Source: JAABTH01 sp964492615
Lineage (GTDB): Bacteria; Bacillota; Dethiobacteria; DTU022
DNA: 12,015 bases
NCBI GenBank assembly: GCA_964492615.1
Contig: CAZBKZ010000058.1
Coordinates: 1 to 12,015 of the forward strand
Direction: 5' to 3'
Part shown: positions 1 to 6,848 of the stretch, in pieces
How the letters are laid out: each line of letters opens with the position of its first letter
How positions within the stretch are numbered: the first letter of the stretch is position 1
Position numbers and translations under genes: made by a program
The notes under the pieces: generated by a model
The model's database searches: none
What the model saw: the letters and a program-made list of their open reading frames with translations, nothing else
What the model was told of the DNA's origin: nothing

Positions 1-1460
1 ATAGTCCTGTCCTGGTATGACATCTGCACCTGCACTTCGCCGAGCGCATCACGCCCCTGGGTAACTGCGTTAATCCGGTAATTTTCAAGGCCGATACTTA
101 AACCGGTTATTTTGTTAATGGCATTATAAGCTGCATCAATCGGACCACTGCCAATGGCAACCTCTTCCACCGTAGTATCATCATCTTTCCTGAGCCTGAT
201 TACCGCAGCAGGTATACTTTTACTGCCACTGATGGTCTGCATGTAATCAAGACGATACCTGGGTTCAGTGAAAGAAAGGTGATCCAGGACCAGCGCTTCC
301 AGGTCTTCGGGATAAACCTCTTTTTTCTTGTCAGCAAGGTTAACAAAGTGTTCATAGATTTTCTCCAGCTGTTCACTATCCAGGGAAAAGCCGAGTTTAT
401 TGAGCTGATCAAGCACCGCATGCCGTCCGGAACGGGCAGTCAGGCAGAGTTGAGCTGCTTTACCGCCGATTAATTCCGCATCAATTATTTCATATGTTTC
501 CTTGTTTTTTAAAATACCGTCCTGATGAATACCGGATGAGTGAGCAAATGCATTTAAGCCGACCACAGCTTTATTGGAAGGAATCGAGATACGGGTCAGC
601 TTGCTAACCAGCCTGCTGGTGCGGTATATCTCAGGAAAATTCAGATCTGTGTAATAGGGAAAATGGTTTCCCCTGATGCGCAGCGCTACAGCTATTTCTT
701 CCAGGGCAGCGTTACCTGCACGTTCTCCAATACCGTTTATATTACATTCAATCTGCCTGGCACCGTTTTTTACCGCCTCCAGCGAGTTGGCAACAGCAAG
801 CCCAAGATCGTTATGGCAGTGAACGCTCAAAATAACCTTGTCCATACCTGGGACATTTTCGCGCAGCCGCCTGATCAAGTCGCCAAATTCTTCCGGAACT
901 GCATAGCCTACCGTATCTGGAATATTAATAACCGTCGCACCGGCTTTAATGATTTCTTCAAGCAGCTTATAAAGGTATTCATCCCTGGCCCTGGTGGCAT
1001 CCTCCGGGGAATATTCTACTTCGCTGCAATACTTTTTTGCATATTTAACTGCTTCAACTCCCTGTTCAAGTAAAAGAGCAGGGTCTTTTTTTAATTTATG
1101 TTCCATGTGAATATCAGAGGCTCCAAGAAAAACATGAATTCTCGGTTTTTCTGCTTCCCTGACCGCTTCCCATGCATGATCGATATCACCCTGTACAGCG
1201 CGGGCCAGACCGCAGATAACCGGCCCTTTTACCTGGCGGGCAATTGCTGCCACAGCTTTTTTCTCCCCTGGTGAAGAAACAGGAAAACCGGCTTCAATCA
1301 CGTCTACATTTAAGCGTGCGAGCTGACGCGCAACTTCAATTTTTTCTTCATAATTCAGCCTGGCTCCGGGAGTTTGTTCACCATCCCTCAGGGTGCTGTC
1401 AAAAAGAAATATTTTTTCTCCTTTTACTGCTTCAACAATATTGTTTTTATCCTGTTTCAT
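1..1460 (-). CDS. leuA: 2-isopropylmalate synthase (5' part, runs off window)
   Basis: Condenses acetyl-CoA with 2-oxoisovalerate to give 2-isopropylmalate, the first committed step of leucine synthesis in the cytoplasm. I translated the reverse strand: it is open from ATG 1460 to the window edge, 486 codons. The family usually has about 500-515, so only the end of the C-terminal regulatory domain is missing. Visible motifs are LRDGEQTPG (residues 24-32), the metal-binding HCHND beginning at His214, NGIGERAGN after it, and AHSSGIHQDG in the linker region. The start is supported by GGAGG eight bases upstream of the ATG. It is expressed from its own promoter through a leucine T-box leader, which independently supports a leucine role. 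Downstream leu/ilv genes, if any, lie outside the window. Citramalate and homocitrate synthases are relatives, but the T-box and motifs favour LeuA. Confidence 0.96.
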   Translation of the reverse strand, partial: MKQDKNNIVEAVKGEKIFLFDSTLRDGEQTPGARLNYEEKIEVARQLARLNVDVIEAGFPVSSPGEKKAVAAIARQVKGPVICGLARAVQGDIDHAWEAVREAEKPRIHVFLGASDIHMEHKLKKDPALLLEQGVEAVKYAKKYCSEVEYSPEDATRARDEYLYKLLEEIIKAGATVINIPDTVGYAVPEEFGDLIRRLRENVPGMDKVILSVHCHNDLGLAVANSLEAVKNGARQIECNINGIGERAGNAALEEIAVALRIRGNHFPYYTDLNFPEIYRTSRLVSKLTRISIPSNKAVVGLNAFAHSSGIHQDGILKNKETYEIIDAELIGGKAAQLCLTARSGRHAVLDQLNKLGFSLDSEQLEKIYEHFVNLADKKKEVYPEDLEALVLDHLSFTEPRYRLDYMQTISGSKSIPAAVIRLRKDDDTTVEEVAIGSGPIDAAYNAINKITGLSIGLENYRINAVTQGRDALGEVQVQMSYQDRT

Positions 1461-1504
1461 TTAGCTAACCTCCAAACTGATTTTTTAAAGTGGGGGAGAG
1501 GCAT

Positions 1505-1535
1505 AAAAAAAACTTTCGTATAAGAGACGAAAGTT
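1505..1535 (-). terminator. T-box regulated intrinsic terminator
   Basis: On the minus strand a 9-bp stem, AACTTTCGT pairing with ACGAAAGTT, with a 7-base loop is followed directly by a run of T. It ends 45 bases before the leuA ATG. It is the OFF state of the T-box; tRNA-stabilised antiterminator pairing consumes part of its 5' arm. Confidence 0.93.
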
Positions 1536-1766
1536 ATTTCCGTGGTACCACTCTTCTTGGCGGCATAACTTCTACCACCCACTCTTTGTAATAACGGAAG
1601 TCTCCGGCCAGTCCTATTCTCAACCCAGATCAAGTATTGATTTCAGATGGCGGCTCACGGAGGAGTTCTCAGGCTGTTCCGCTGCTGCTTTTCACCAACC
1701 GCAGCTCTCTTTTAAGGGATTCCCCTGTTACTGATTCCGATCATTGCCTTTTGTTTTATTAACTTG
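1505..1766 (-). promoter_or_regulatory. T-box riboswitch leader, leucine specific
   Basis: Untranslated leader of leuA that senses uncharged tRNA-Leu. On the minus strand, Stem I shows the AGAGA bulge (near 1709) followed by the GGTTGGTG distal-loop sequence. The specifier context GAGAACTCC places the codon CTC (Leu) at 1663-1665. The conserved T-box with bulge TGGT lies in AGAGTGGTACCACGG around 1540-1554; the variable T fits the A discriminator of tRNA-Leu. AAGTTAT (1565-1571) can pair with ATAACTT (1531-1537) as the antiterminator. That pairing overlaps the arm of the terminator (1511-1535), so the two structures exclude each other. This leader and the divergent promoters fill the 478 bases between leuA and the recombinase gene. 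Confidence 0.95.
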
Positions 1767-1772
1767 AATGAT

Positions 1773-1801
1773 AGATTACCCAATATAAAACATTTTGTCA
1801 A
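1773..1801 (-). promoter_or_regulatory. sigma-A promoter of leuA/T-box transcript
   Basis: Minus strand: -35 TTGACA (1796-1801), a 17-base spacer, and -10 TAATCT (1773-1778). Transcription should begin near 1766, just before the T-box Stem I, giving a leader of about 300 bases. The -35 hexamer is a perfect match and the spacing is ideal. Confidence 0.85.
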
Positions 1802-1840
1802 GCTATTTTTTTCGGAACTAAATAAAATACCGCATATCTA

Positions 1841-1869
1841 TTGACAATTAATAGATTTCAGTTCAGAAT
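1841..1869 (+). promoter_or_regulatory. Possible divergent promoter of recombinase gene
   Basis: Plus strand: TTGACA at 1841-1846 and CAGAAT at 1864-1869, spacing 17. The -35 is perfect; the -10 matches TATAAT at four of six positions. A TATAAT also occurs at 1873-1878 but is too far from this -35. The TACCGC repeats at 1828 and 1898 lie on either side, so an autoregulatory operator is conceivable. Confidence 0.45.
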
Positions 1870-1895
1870 ATATATAATTGTTAAACATATATTAA

Positions 1896-1922
1896 AATAC
1901 CGCTTATTTGATTAGCGGAATT
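1896..1922 (+). repeat. Inverted repeat AATACCGCT...AGCGGAATT
   Basis: Arms AATACCGCT (1896-1904) and AGCGGAATT (1914-1922) pair at eight of nine positions around a 9-base centre. The element sits just upstream of the recombinase ribosome binding site. It could be an RNA hairpin in the 5' leader, an operator, or a recombinase core-type site, since arms with a short asymmetric centre are typical of such sites. The inner sequence TGATTAGCGG (1909-1918) recurs inverted at 3091-3100, downstream of the gene. Confidence 0.6.
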
Positions 1923-1938
1923 ATACAGGGTGATTCGG

Positions 1939-2982
1939 ATGCAAGACCGCAACCGTGTGCCGCAACCGCTTAATCGCTACGAACAGCTGGCTCTGTTAAA
2001 ACAACCAAATCCCAGGGCCCCGACCGGGCTTAGAAACCTCTGTATCATCAACATGATGCTAAAAACCGGCATGCGCGTAAATGAAATCATTAACCTAAAG
2101 GAAAAGGATATAGACTTTGAACTGGGACGGATCGTTATTGACGAAAGCGGGGCTGCGCGAAGCAGGACTTTATTAATAGACCAGGCTGATTTGCTGCTTT
2201 TAAAAAGCTGGCGCGATCTGAAACCAAGCAGTAGTGAATATTTCTTTACCACTCTTCAAGGAGCAAGGCTTAAAGACCGTTACATCAGAGAAATGATCAA
2301 GAGGCTGGCTAAAAAGTCCGGAATCACCAAAGATGTCTATCCTCATTTGCTGCGTTATACTTTTGCTATTGATTTTATCAGCGAAGTGAAAGATATAAAA
2401 CTTTTACAGGAAGCTTTAGGCCATAGGGAGCTCTCAGCAACCCAGCTTTATACCAGGCTTCTCTTTGAAAACAGCGAGCAGTTGAATAATGATTCACCTG
2501 GAACCGCTGTGCGCAGCGGTATGCCCCTGCTTAAAGAAAACCAGGGAAGCATAGTATTCAAAGCCGACAGCAGGGAGACCAATGAAACTAGAAGTAAAAT
2601 TGAAAACGCGGCCGCTTCTCATGCCCTGTATGAAAACAGCGCAAGGGTGGAAGATTGTAAAGAACCGGCGCAGGTCAAAATTACAAAACATGCAGAACAG
2701 GTGACTGCAGAAGTAAATGGCAGTAAAGAACCCAGGGAAACAACTGATGCTGGCAACAACTCCGGGGAAAGTAAACTCGATCAAAAAGTAAACAGTAACC
2801 AGCATCTGAAAAACAAACCATTGATAACGGTTATGCCTGAAGCAGCTGTACCAGAAGAAAAAAAGCGTATTCCGGCTATCAAGTGCTGCCGGTGTAATTT
2901 TATTATTCATTACCAGTCTGATTGTCCCCAGTGCGGCACACCACTGGTAGAAACCTTACGCCACTGGGGCAAAACAGTATAA
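1939..2982 (+). CDS. Tyrosine recombinase catalytic domain with C-terminal zinc ribbon
   Basis: About 347 residues. Residues 10-180 match the catalytic domain of XerC/D-type phage integrases: Arg46 in TGMRVNEI, His136 and Arg139 in HLLRY, His162 in LGHRELS, and the nucleophile Tyr171 in LYTR. The beta-hairpin lysine seems replaced, probably by Arg74. The N-terminal SAM-like core-binding domain (about 100 residues) is absent. Residues 185-305 are polar and low in complexity, probably disordered. Residues 316-332 carry CX2CX9CX2C, a zinc-ribbon pattern. The start at ATG 1939 is preferred because AGGGTGAT (1927-1934) is a well-placed ribosome binding site; an in-frame GTG at 1930 overlaps that site. 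It is divergent from leuA and no other phage genes are nearby. The function, DNA rearrangement or repurposed DNA binding, is unknown. Confidence 0.85.
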   Translation: MQDRNRVPQPLNRYEQLALLKQPNPRAPTGLRNLCIINMMLKTGMRVNEIINLKEKDIDFELGRIVIDESGAARSRTLLIDQADLLLLKSWRDLKPSSSEYFFTTLQGARLKDRYIREMIKRLAKKSGITKDVYPHLLRYTFAIDFISEVKDIKLLQEALGHRELSATQLYTRLLFENSEQLNNDSPGTAVRSGMPLLKENQGSIVFKADSRETNETRSKIENAAASHALYENSARVEDCKEPAQVKITKHAEQVTAEVNGSKEPRETTDAGNNSGESKLDQKVNSNQHLKNKPLITVMPEAAVPEEKKRIPAIKCCRCNFIIHYQSDCPQCGTPLVETLRHWGKTV

Positions 2983-3083
2983 GGGAAGAGGCAAAACCAC
3001 ATGTTTCTGAATTTCCGAATAGATGATTAACTTCCCATAATACATCTTATGTAAACTAACTGATCTAAAAAGCTGTTTTTTGG

Positions 3084-3100
3084 CCGCTAACCGCTAATCA
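3084..3100 (+). repeat. Tandem CCGCTAA repeat downstream of recombinase
   Basis: Two abutting copies of CCGCTAA (3084-3090 and 3091-3097), the second extended to CCGCTAATCA. That 10-mer is the exact reverse complement of TGATTAGCGG at 1909-1918 upstream of the gene. A close variant, CCGCAACCGCTTAATC, lies at 1960-1975 inside the first codons of the gene. The gap from 2983 to 3130 otherwise shows only AT-rich sequence and no convincing terminator. Confidence 0.6.
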
Positions 3101-3130
3101 TAACTTTCAATAATTTTTTAGCCCCTTCTC

Positions 3131-3139
3131 TGTTATAAT
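3131..3139 (+). promoter_or_regulatory. Extended -10 promoter (TGTTATAAT)
   Basis: TG at 3131-3132, one base, then a perfect TATAAT at 3134-3139. No good -35 is present, as is common with extended -10 promoters. It overlaps an upstream in-frame ATG at 3138, which therefore cannot be the translation start if this promoter is used. The same nonamer precedes the next gene at 4159-4167. Confidence 0.65.
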
Positions 3140-3191
3140 GTTAATAATTACGATTGATAAAATAAGCCGTTCTTTTTACCGGAGCAATCTG

Positions 3192-4142
3192 ATGACTGCC
3201 AAACCAAAAACAATATTATATTACACTGTCTTATCTATAATAACCTTCACGCTGATCATTTTTGCGACAGCCTGTGCTGCAGATTGTACGAATCCCGGCA
3301 GCACTGACAGTGTCGATTTAGATCCTTATCCGGAAGAATCTGTTTCCACCGATTCTGATTACCAGGATAATAGCACAACAGGACAACCTTCTGATAATCC
3401 GGACCACCATGAAAACAGCGGTTCACCAGCTGAACCTGAACCTGTACCGAAGCTTCCATATATTGGCATATACAGCGGTCCGGGGAGTTGGGATACTAAT
3501 GTAGATGCTTTTGGTCGTTTCTTTGATTTCTATGGTTATGAATGGGCTGCGTTTGATAACAATGACGCTCTTTCCCCGGATTTTTTAGCCAACTTCGACC
3601 TGCTCTGGTTTCCGGGCGGAGGTTCAGCGGATTACAAATACAATATTCAAGACCATTCAGCTATCCGTTCTTTTGTAGAAAATGGCGGAATGCTGGCCGG
3701 AACCTGTGCCGGCGCTTATTACGCCGCTGGTATAATGAACTGGTTCGGAGATGAGTTTGAGTATCCTCTCGGTCTTTTTAAAGGCAAAGCTGTCGGACCT
3801 CTTTCCGGCCTTGTCGGCTGGGGCGAGATTACTGCAATCATCCTCAATGAAGATCTGGAATTCAATTCAAACTTCAGCTCTTCTGTAAATATGTATTACT
3901 TCGACGGTCCCTATTTCCTGCCCGATCAGCCCGACTCTGTTATTGTCCTGGCCAGTTATGAAGTTAACGAACAACCTGCTGTTATAGCCGGTTCATATGG
4001 CCACGGAAAATATCTGCTCTACGGTCCGCATCCTGAACTGGGCGGATACAATGAAACAACTTATGATTACAATATTAACGGTGAACAGGGTGCTCTCTGG
4101 CCCTGGCTTCACCAGTCGCTGCTCTGGTTCAGCAAATTATAG
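3192..4142 (+). CDS. Secreted GATase1-like (BPL_N-type) lipoprotein
   Basis: 316 residues. The N-terminus is basic then hydrophobic (residues 7-26) and ends in FATAC, so Cys28 is a plausible lipidation site. Residues 29-87 are a Ser/Asp/Pro-rich spacer and 88-316 a class I glutamine-amidotransferase-like fold. It resembles the biotin-protein-ligase N-terminal-like family: FPGGG, nucleophile elbow GTCAG with Cys172, and His280-Pro-Glu282 completing a Cys-His-Glu triad. The location is probably the outer face of the membrane. I chose ATG 3192 because GGAG (3181-3184) is seven bases upstream; the in-frame ATG at 3138 has no ribosome binding site and lies in the promoter. It is followed by CapA-like and glycosyltransferase genes, suggesting an envelope role. 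The substrate is unknown, and it may be a hydrolase or ligand-binding protein rather than an amidotransferase. Confidence 0.8.
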   Translation: MTAKPKTILYYTVLSIITFTLIIFATACAADCTNPGSTDSVDLDPYPEESVSTDSDYQDNSTTGQPSDNPDHHENSGSPAEPEPVPKLPYIGIYSGPGSWDTNVDAFGRFFDFYGYEWAAFDNNDALSPDFLANFDLLWFPGGGSADYKYNIQDHSAIRSFVENGGMLAGTCAGAYYAAGIMNWFGDEFEYPLGLFKGKAVGPLSGLVGWGEITAIILNEDLEFNSNFSSSVNMYYFDGPYFLPDQPDSVIVLASYEVNEQPAVIAGSYGHGKYLLYGPHPELGGYNETTYDYNINGEQGALWPWLHQSLLWFSKL

Positions 4143-4158
4143 ATTAACCTTTGCTTTA

Positions 4159-4167
4159 TGTTATAAT
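4159..4167 (+). promoter_or_regulatory. Extended -10 promoter (TGTTATAAT)
   Basis: TG, one base, then TATAAT at 4162-4167, in the 68-base gap before the CapA-like gene and identical to the element at 3131-3139. There is no clear -35. It suggests that the CapA-like/GT4 pair can be transcribed separately from the lipoprotein gene. Confidence 0.55.
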
Positions 4168-4210
4168 ATAATTAGCTTATAATCCATTATCGGGGATGGT
4201 GGTTTTTTTT

Positions 4211-5554
4211 ATGCGCCGTTTTACTTTCATTATAATTTTAGCAATTTTCATAGCCCTGTTCTTCTTCATCGGTTATGGGGCTGGAGCTATTTTCCCTCCG
4301 GAAACCCTGGGCAGCCTGATTTCTGCCGGGAATAATCATTCCCCTGCAGCTGATACAGAAGAATCATCTGTAGATCCTGAAGAGATAGAAGAAGCAGAAG
4401 AACATTATGAGCCTGATCTTAGAACAGTTAACCTGGTTGCCCTTGGCAATATCTTTCCCCATGTTCCCAACATCGAACAGGCTCATATTGGCGATGGCAA
4501 GTATGATTTTTCTCCTTCTTTTACCGCTATATCGCCACTGATTCAGAAAGCAGACCTTGCCGTAGCCGACCTGGAAACCTCCCAGGCCGGCCCCGATATA
4601 ACCTTCTGGGGGTATAATGGATACACAGGATACCCTCTCTTCAACTCCCCCCAGGAGCTCTCAGACGCCCTCTACGAAGCGGGAGTAGATCTGCTCACCC
4701 TTGGCAACAATCACGCCCTTGATCGCGGTTACGATGGTCTGCTGGCCAGCCTGGATTATATACGCGGCCTCGGCATGAAAACGTTCGGTGCTTATAAAAG
4801 TCAGGAAGAACGGGATACACCGCTGATCGTTGAACGTAATGGAATCAACATTGCTTTTATCGGTTATACCTTCAGTACTAATGGTATCCCTGTTCCGGAG
4901 GGGCATGAGTACTGCCTTAATTTTATTCCTGGTTTTGAAAACATAGAACCGGTCATTGAAGATATGAACCGGGCGAAAGAAAACGGCGCCGATATAATTG
5001 CCGTCTTTCCCCACTGGGGCGATAACGAATATGCCCAGGAACCTCAACCCCAATATTATCGTCAGGTTGCTGAAGATCTGGCCGCTGCAGGAGCCGACCT
5101 GATCATTGGCGGGCATCCAAAGTTTGTCCAGCCGATTGAATGGTTTTTTAACGAAGACGAAGATGGAAACGAGCGGGTAACTTTTGCCGCTTATTCCCAG
5201 GGTACTTTTCTTTCCAACCAGCATTACCCTGCAAACATTTCACCGCTGGTGGAATACCATATGATGCTTGACCTTGAGATCTCGAAAGATATGGATACAG
5301 GACGAGCCTGGCTCAGTAACGCTGATTACGAGATAACCTGGATCCAGCGCGAACAACGCCATCGTATTCTCCCTCTTTCTGAAGTTTTTGCCGGAGCACC
5401 GGAGCGTTACAATTTAAGTGAAAATAAAATTGAAGAACTAAAAAACTGGCACCAGCGTAACATTGACGCAGCTGAAGCTTATAATTACCTGGAGGGCAAA
5501 GCTAAAGCTCTGCTAATCTCAGAGCGCCTCTACAGGGAAGCGTATCTCGATTAA
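4211..5554 (+). CDS. Membrane-anchored CapA-family protein (PGA_cap)
   Basis: 447 residues. MRR followed by a hydrophobic stretch (5-28) is an uncleaved signal anchor; residues 48-69 are an acidic linker. The rest is the CapA domain, a metallophosphatase-like fold named from poly-gamma-glutamate capsule synthesis but found widely in Bacillota without capsules. Motifs in order: GNIFPH (79-84), DLE (120-122), NNHALD (166-171), FPHWG with His268, GGHPKFVQPIEW (300-311). The usual first motif has GD and the last HPH; here they read GN (Asn80) and HPK (Lys304), so the metal site may be altered. ATG 4211 is preferred over ATG 4196 because GGTGG (4198-4202) precedes it at proper distance and the shorter form starts with basic residues before the membrane segment. 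It is 24 bases from the GT4 gene, so probably the same operon. A real role in polyglutamate synthesis is not shown. Confidence 0.88.
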   Translation: MRRFTFIIILAIFIALFFFIGYGAGAIFPPETLGSLISAGNNHSPAADTEESSVDPEEIEEAEEHYEPDLRTVNLVALGNIFPHVPNIEQAHIGDGKYDFSPSFTAISPLIQKADLAVADLETSQAGPDITFWGYNGYTGYPLFNSPQELSDALYEAGVDLLTLGNNHALDRGYDGLLASLDYIRGLGMKTFGAYKSQEERDTPLIVERNGINIAFIGYTFSTNGIPVPEGHEYCLNFIPGFENIEPVIEDMNRAKENGADIIAVFPHWGDNEYAQEPQPQYYRQVAEDLAAAGADLIIGGHPKFVQPIEWFFNEDEDGNERVTFAAYSQGTFLSNQHYPANISPLVEYHMMLDLEISKDMDTGRAWLSNADYEITWIQREQRHRILPLSEVFAGAPERYNLSENKIEELKNWHQRNIDAAEAYNYLEGKAKALLISERLYREAYLD

Positions 5555-5578
5555 AGCTCTATCAGGAGGTAAAATGCT

Positions 5579-6835
5579 GTGAAAATTGGTGTTTTTACCG
5601 ACAGTTACCGGCCTTACACCAGCGGTGTTGTCAGGTCAATCGAGCTTTTTTCCCGTGAATTCATAAACAGGGGTCACGAAGTATACATCTTTGGACCGGA
5701 CTACCCCCTGCTTAACCCCCCAAAAGAAGAAGGGGTCTTTCGCTTCTTCTCCGTGCCGGCGCCAACAATACCTGAATTCTCTTTACCTATACCTATATCT
5801 CTCCAATTCAGCCCATTTATAAAAAAAGTGGGTCTCGATATCATTCACGTCCATTCACCCTTCTTACTCGGCAGCCTCGGGGCAAGAGCGGCAAGGCGCC
5901 ATAAACTACCACTAGTTTTTACCTTCCACACCCTCTATGACCAGTATGTTCACTATATTCCTCTTGGCGAAAACACTTCCCGCCAGGTGGTACAAAATAT
6001 AGCAAGGGATTTCTGTAACCGCTGCAACATGGTTATAGCGCCTTCACAACTGGTGGTTAATTACCTGCAGCGTATCGGTGTAGAAGCGCCTCTTACCAAC
6101 ATTCCAACCGGTATTGACCTATCTGAATTCAATAACCTTGACCATAACTGGCTAAGGGATAATTATGGTTTAAGCAAAACCGACAAGGTTCTCCTTTTTG
6201 TCGGCCGCCTGGGCAAAGAAAAGAATGTGGCTTTTCTTTTGAAAGCTTTCGAGATAGTTTTAAACAGGCATCCTCAAACAATTCTCGTCCTGGTCGGGAG
6301 CGGTCCCCAGGAAAACAATTTACGTAAAATGGCCCGTCAAATGGGAATTGAAAACAGGCTGATCTTTACCGGAGTTTTACCGCGTAGTTCAATAGTTCAT
6401 TGTTATGCAAGCGCCGATCTCTTTGTTTTCCCCTCTGTTACCGACACCCAGGGACTGGTGATCGATGAAGCAAAGGCAACCGGCTTGCCTGTAGTCGCCA
6501 TACGCGCTTTCGGTCCTGCTGAAAATGTTGTTCACGGAGAAGATGGCTTGCTGACCGATCCTTCTCTCCCTTCTTTCACCAACGCAATCCTGGAACTGCT
6601 TGATGATCAGGAAATGTTTGGGCGCATGAGTAAAAAAGCCCTGAAAAACGTCAAGTCTATATCTTCAGCCCAATGCGCTGAGAACATGCTATCCGTTTAC
6701 AGGGATTTGATTGATGACAATAAATGTGCCCCACGCAGGCGCAAACCCTATGCGAAGAAATTATTTGAAATAAGTAATCACAAACTATTAATCAGGGGCT
6801 TTGATTTTACCTCCAACCGGAGAAAAAATAATTAA
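5579..6835 (+). CDS. GT4 glycosyltransferase, diacylglycerol glucosyltransferase-like
   Basis: 418 residues, GT-B fold retaining glycosyltransferase family 4. The N-terminal acceptor half shows FTDSYRPYTSGV (6-17) and HVHSPFLLG (90-98). The nucleotide-sugar half shows PTGID (176-180), FVGRLGKEKN (207-216), and TDTQGLVIDE (288-297), giving Asp289 and Glu297 where the family has an E-x7-E pair. The TQGL form is typical of MgtA/diacylglycerol alpha-glucosyltransferases, which make the glycolipid anchor of membranes and lipoteichoic acid, so that is the best guess. The tail (residues 383-418) is rich in Arg/Lys and could bind acidic lipid. It starts at GTG 5579 after AGGAGGT (5564-5570); the closer ATG at 5574 is followed immediately by a stop. 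Probably cotranscribed with the CapA-like gene. Other GT4 acceptors cannot be excluded. Confidence 0.88.
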   Translation: MKIGVFTDSYRPYTSGVVRSIELFSREFINRGHEVYIFGPDYPLLNPPKEEGVFRFFSVPAPTIPEFSLPIPISLQFSPFIKKVGLDIIHVHSPFLLGSLGARAARRHKLPLVFTFHTLYDQYVHYIPLGENTSRQVVQNIARDFCNRCNMVIAPSQLVVNYLQRIGVEAPLTNIPTGIDLSEFNNLDHNWLRDNYGLSKTDKVLLFVGRLGKEKNVAFLLKAFEIVLNRHPQTILVLVGSGPQENNLRKMARQMGIENRLIFTGVLPRSSIVHCYASADLFVFPSVTDTQGLVIDEAKATGLPVVAIRAFGPAENVVHGEDGLLTDPSLPSFTNAILELLDDQEMFGRMSKKALKNVKSISSAQCAENMLSVYRDLIDDNKCAPRRRKPYAKKLFEISNHKLLIRGFDFTSNRRKNN

Positions 6836-6848
6836 TGGCAAAACGGAC

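Noticed and set aside
663..1073. 136-codon open frame on the plus strand
   Set aside because: Antisense to leuA; the leuA metal-binding motif is encoded on the other strand in the same stretch.
1571..1590. Second T-box-like AGAGTGGGTGGTA in the leuA leader
   Set aside because: It lacks the full TGGTACCACGG core and has no terminator arm of its own; it fits the region before the antiterminator rather than a tandem T-box.
2494..2910. 138-codon open frame on the minus strand
   Set aside because: Opposite the low-complexity tail of the recombinase; the zinc-ribbon cysteines make the plus strand the coding one.
3010..3036. Nine-residue open frame in the gap after the recombinase
   Set aside because: Very short, poor ribosome binding site context, nothing to support translation.
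4661..5224. 187-codon open frame on the minus strand
   Set aside because: Antisense to the CapA-like gene, with no recognisable domain and no ribosome binding site; the plus-strand protein has clear family motifs.
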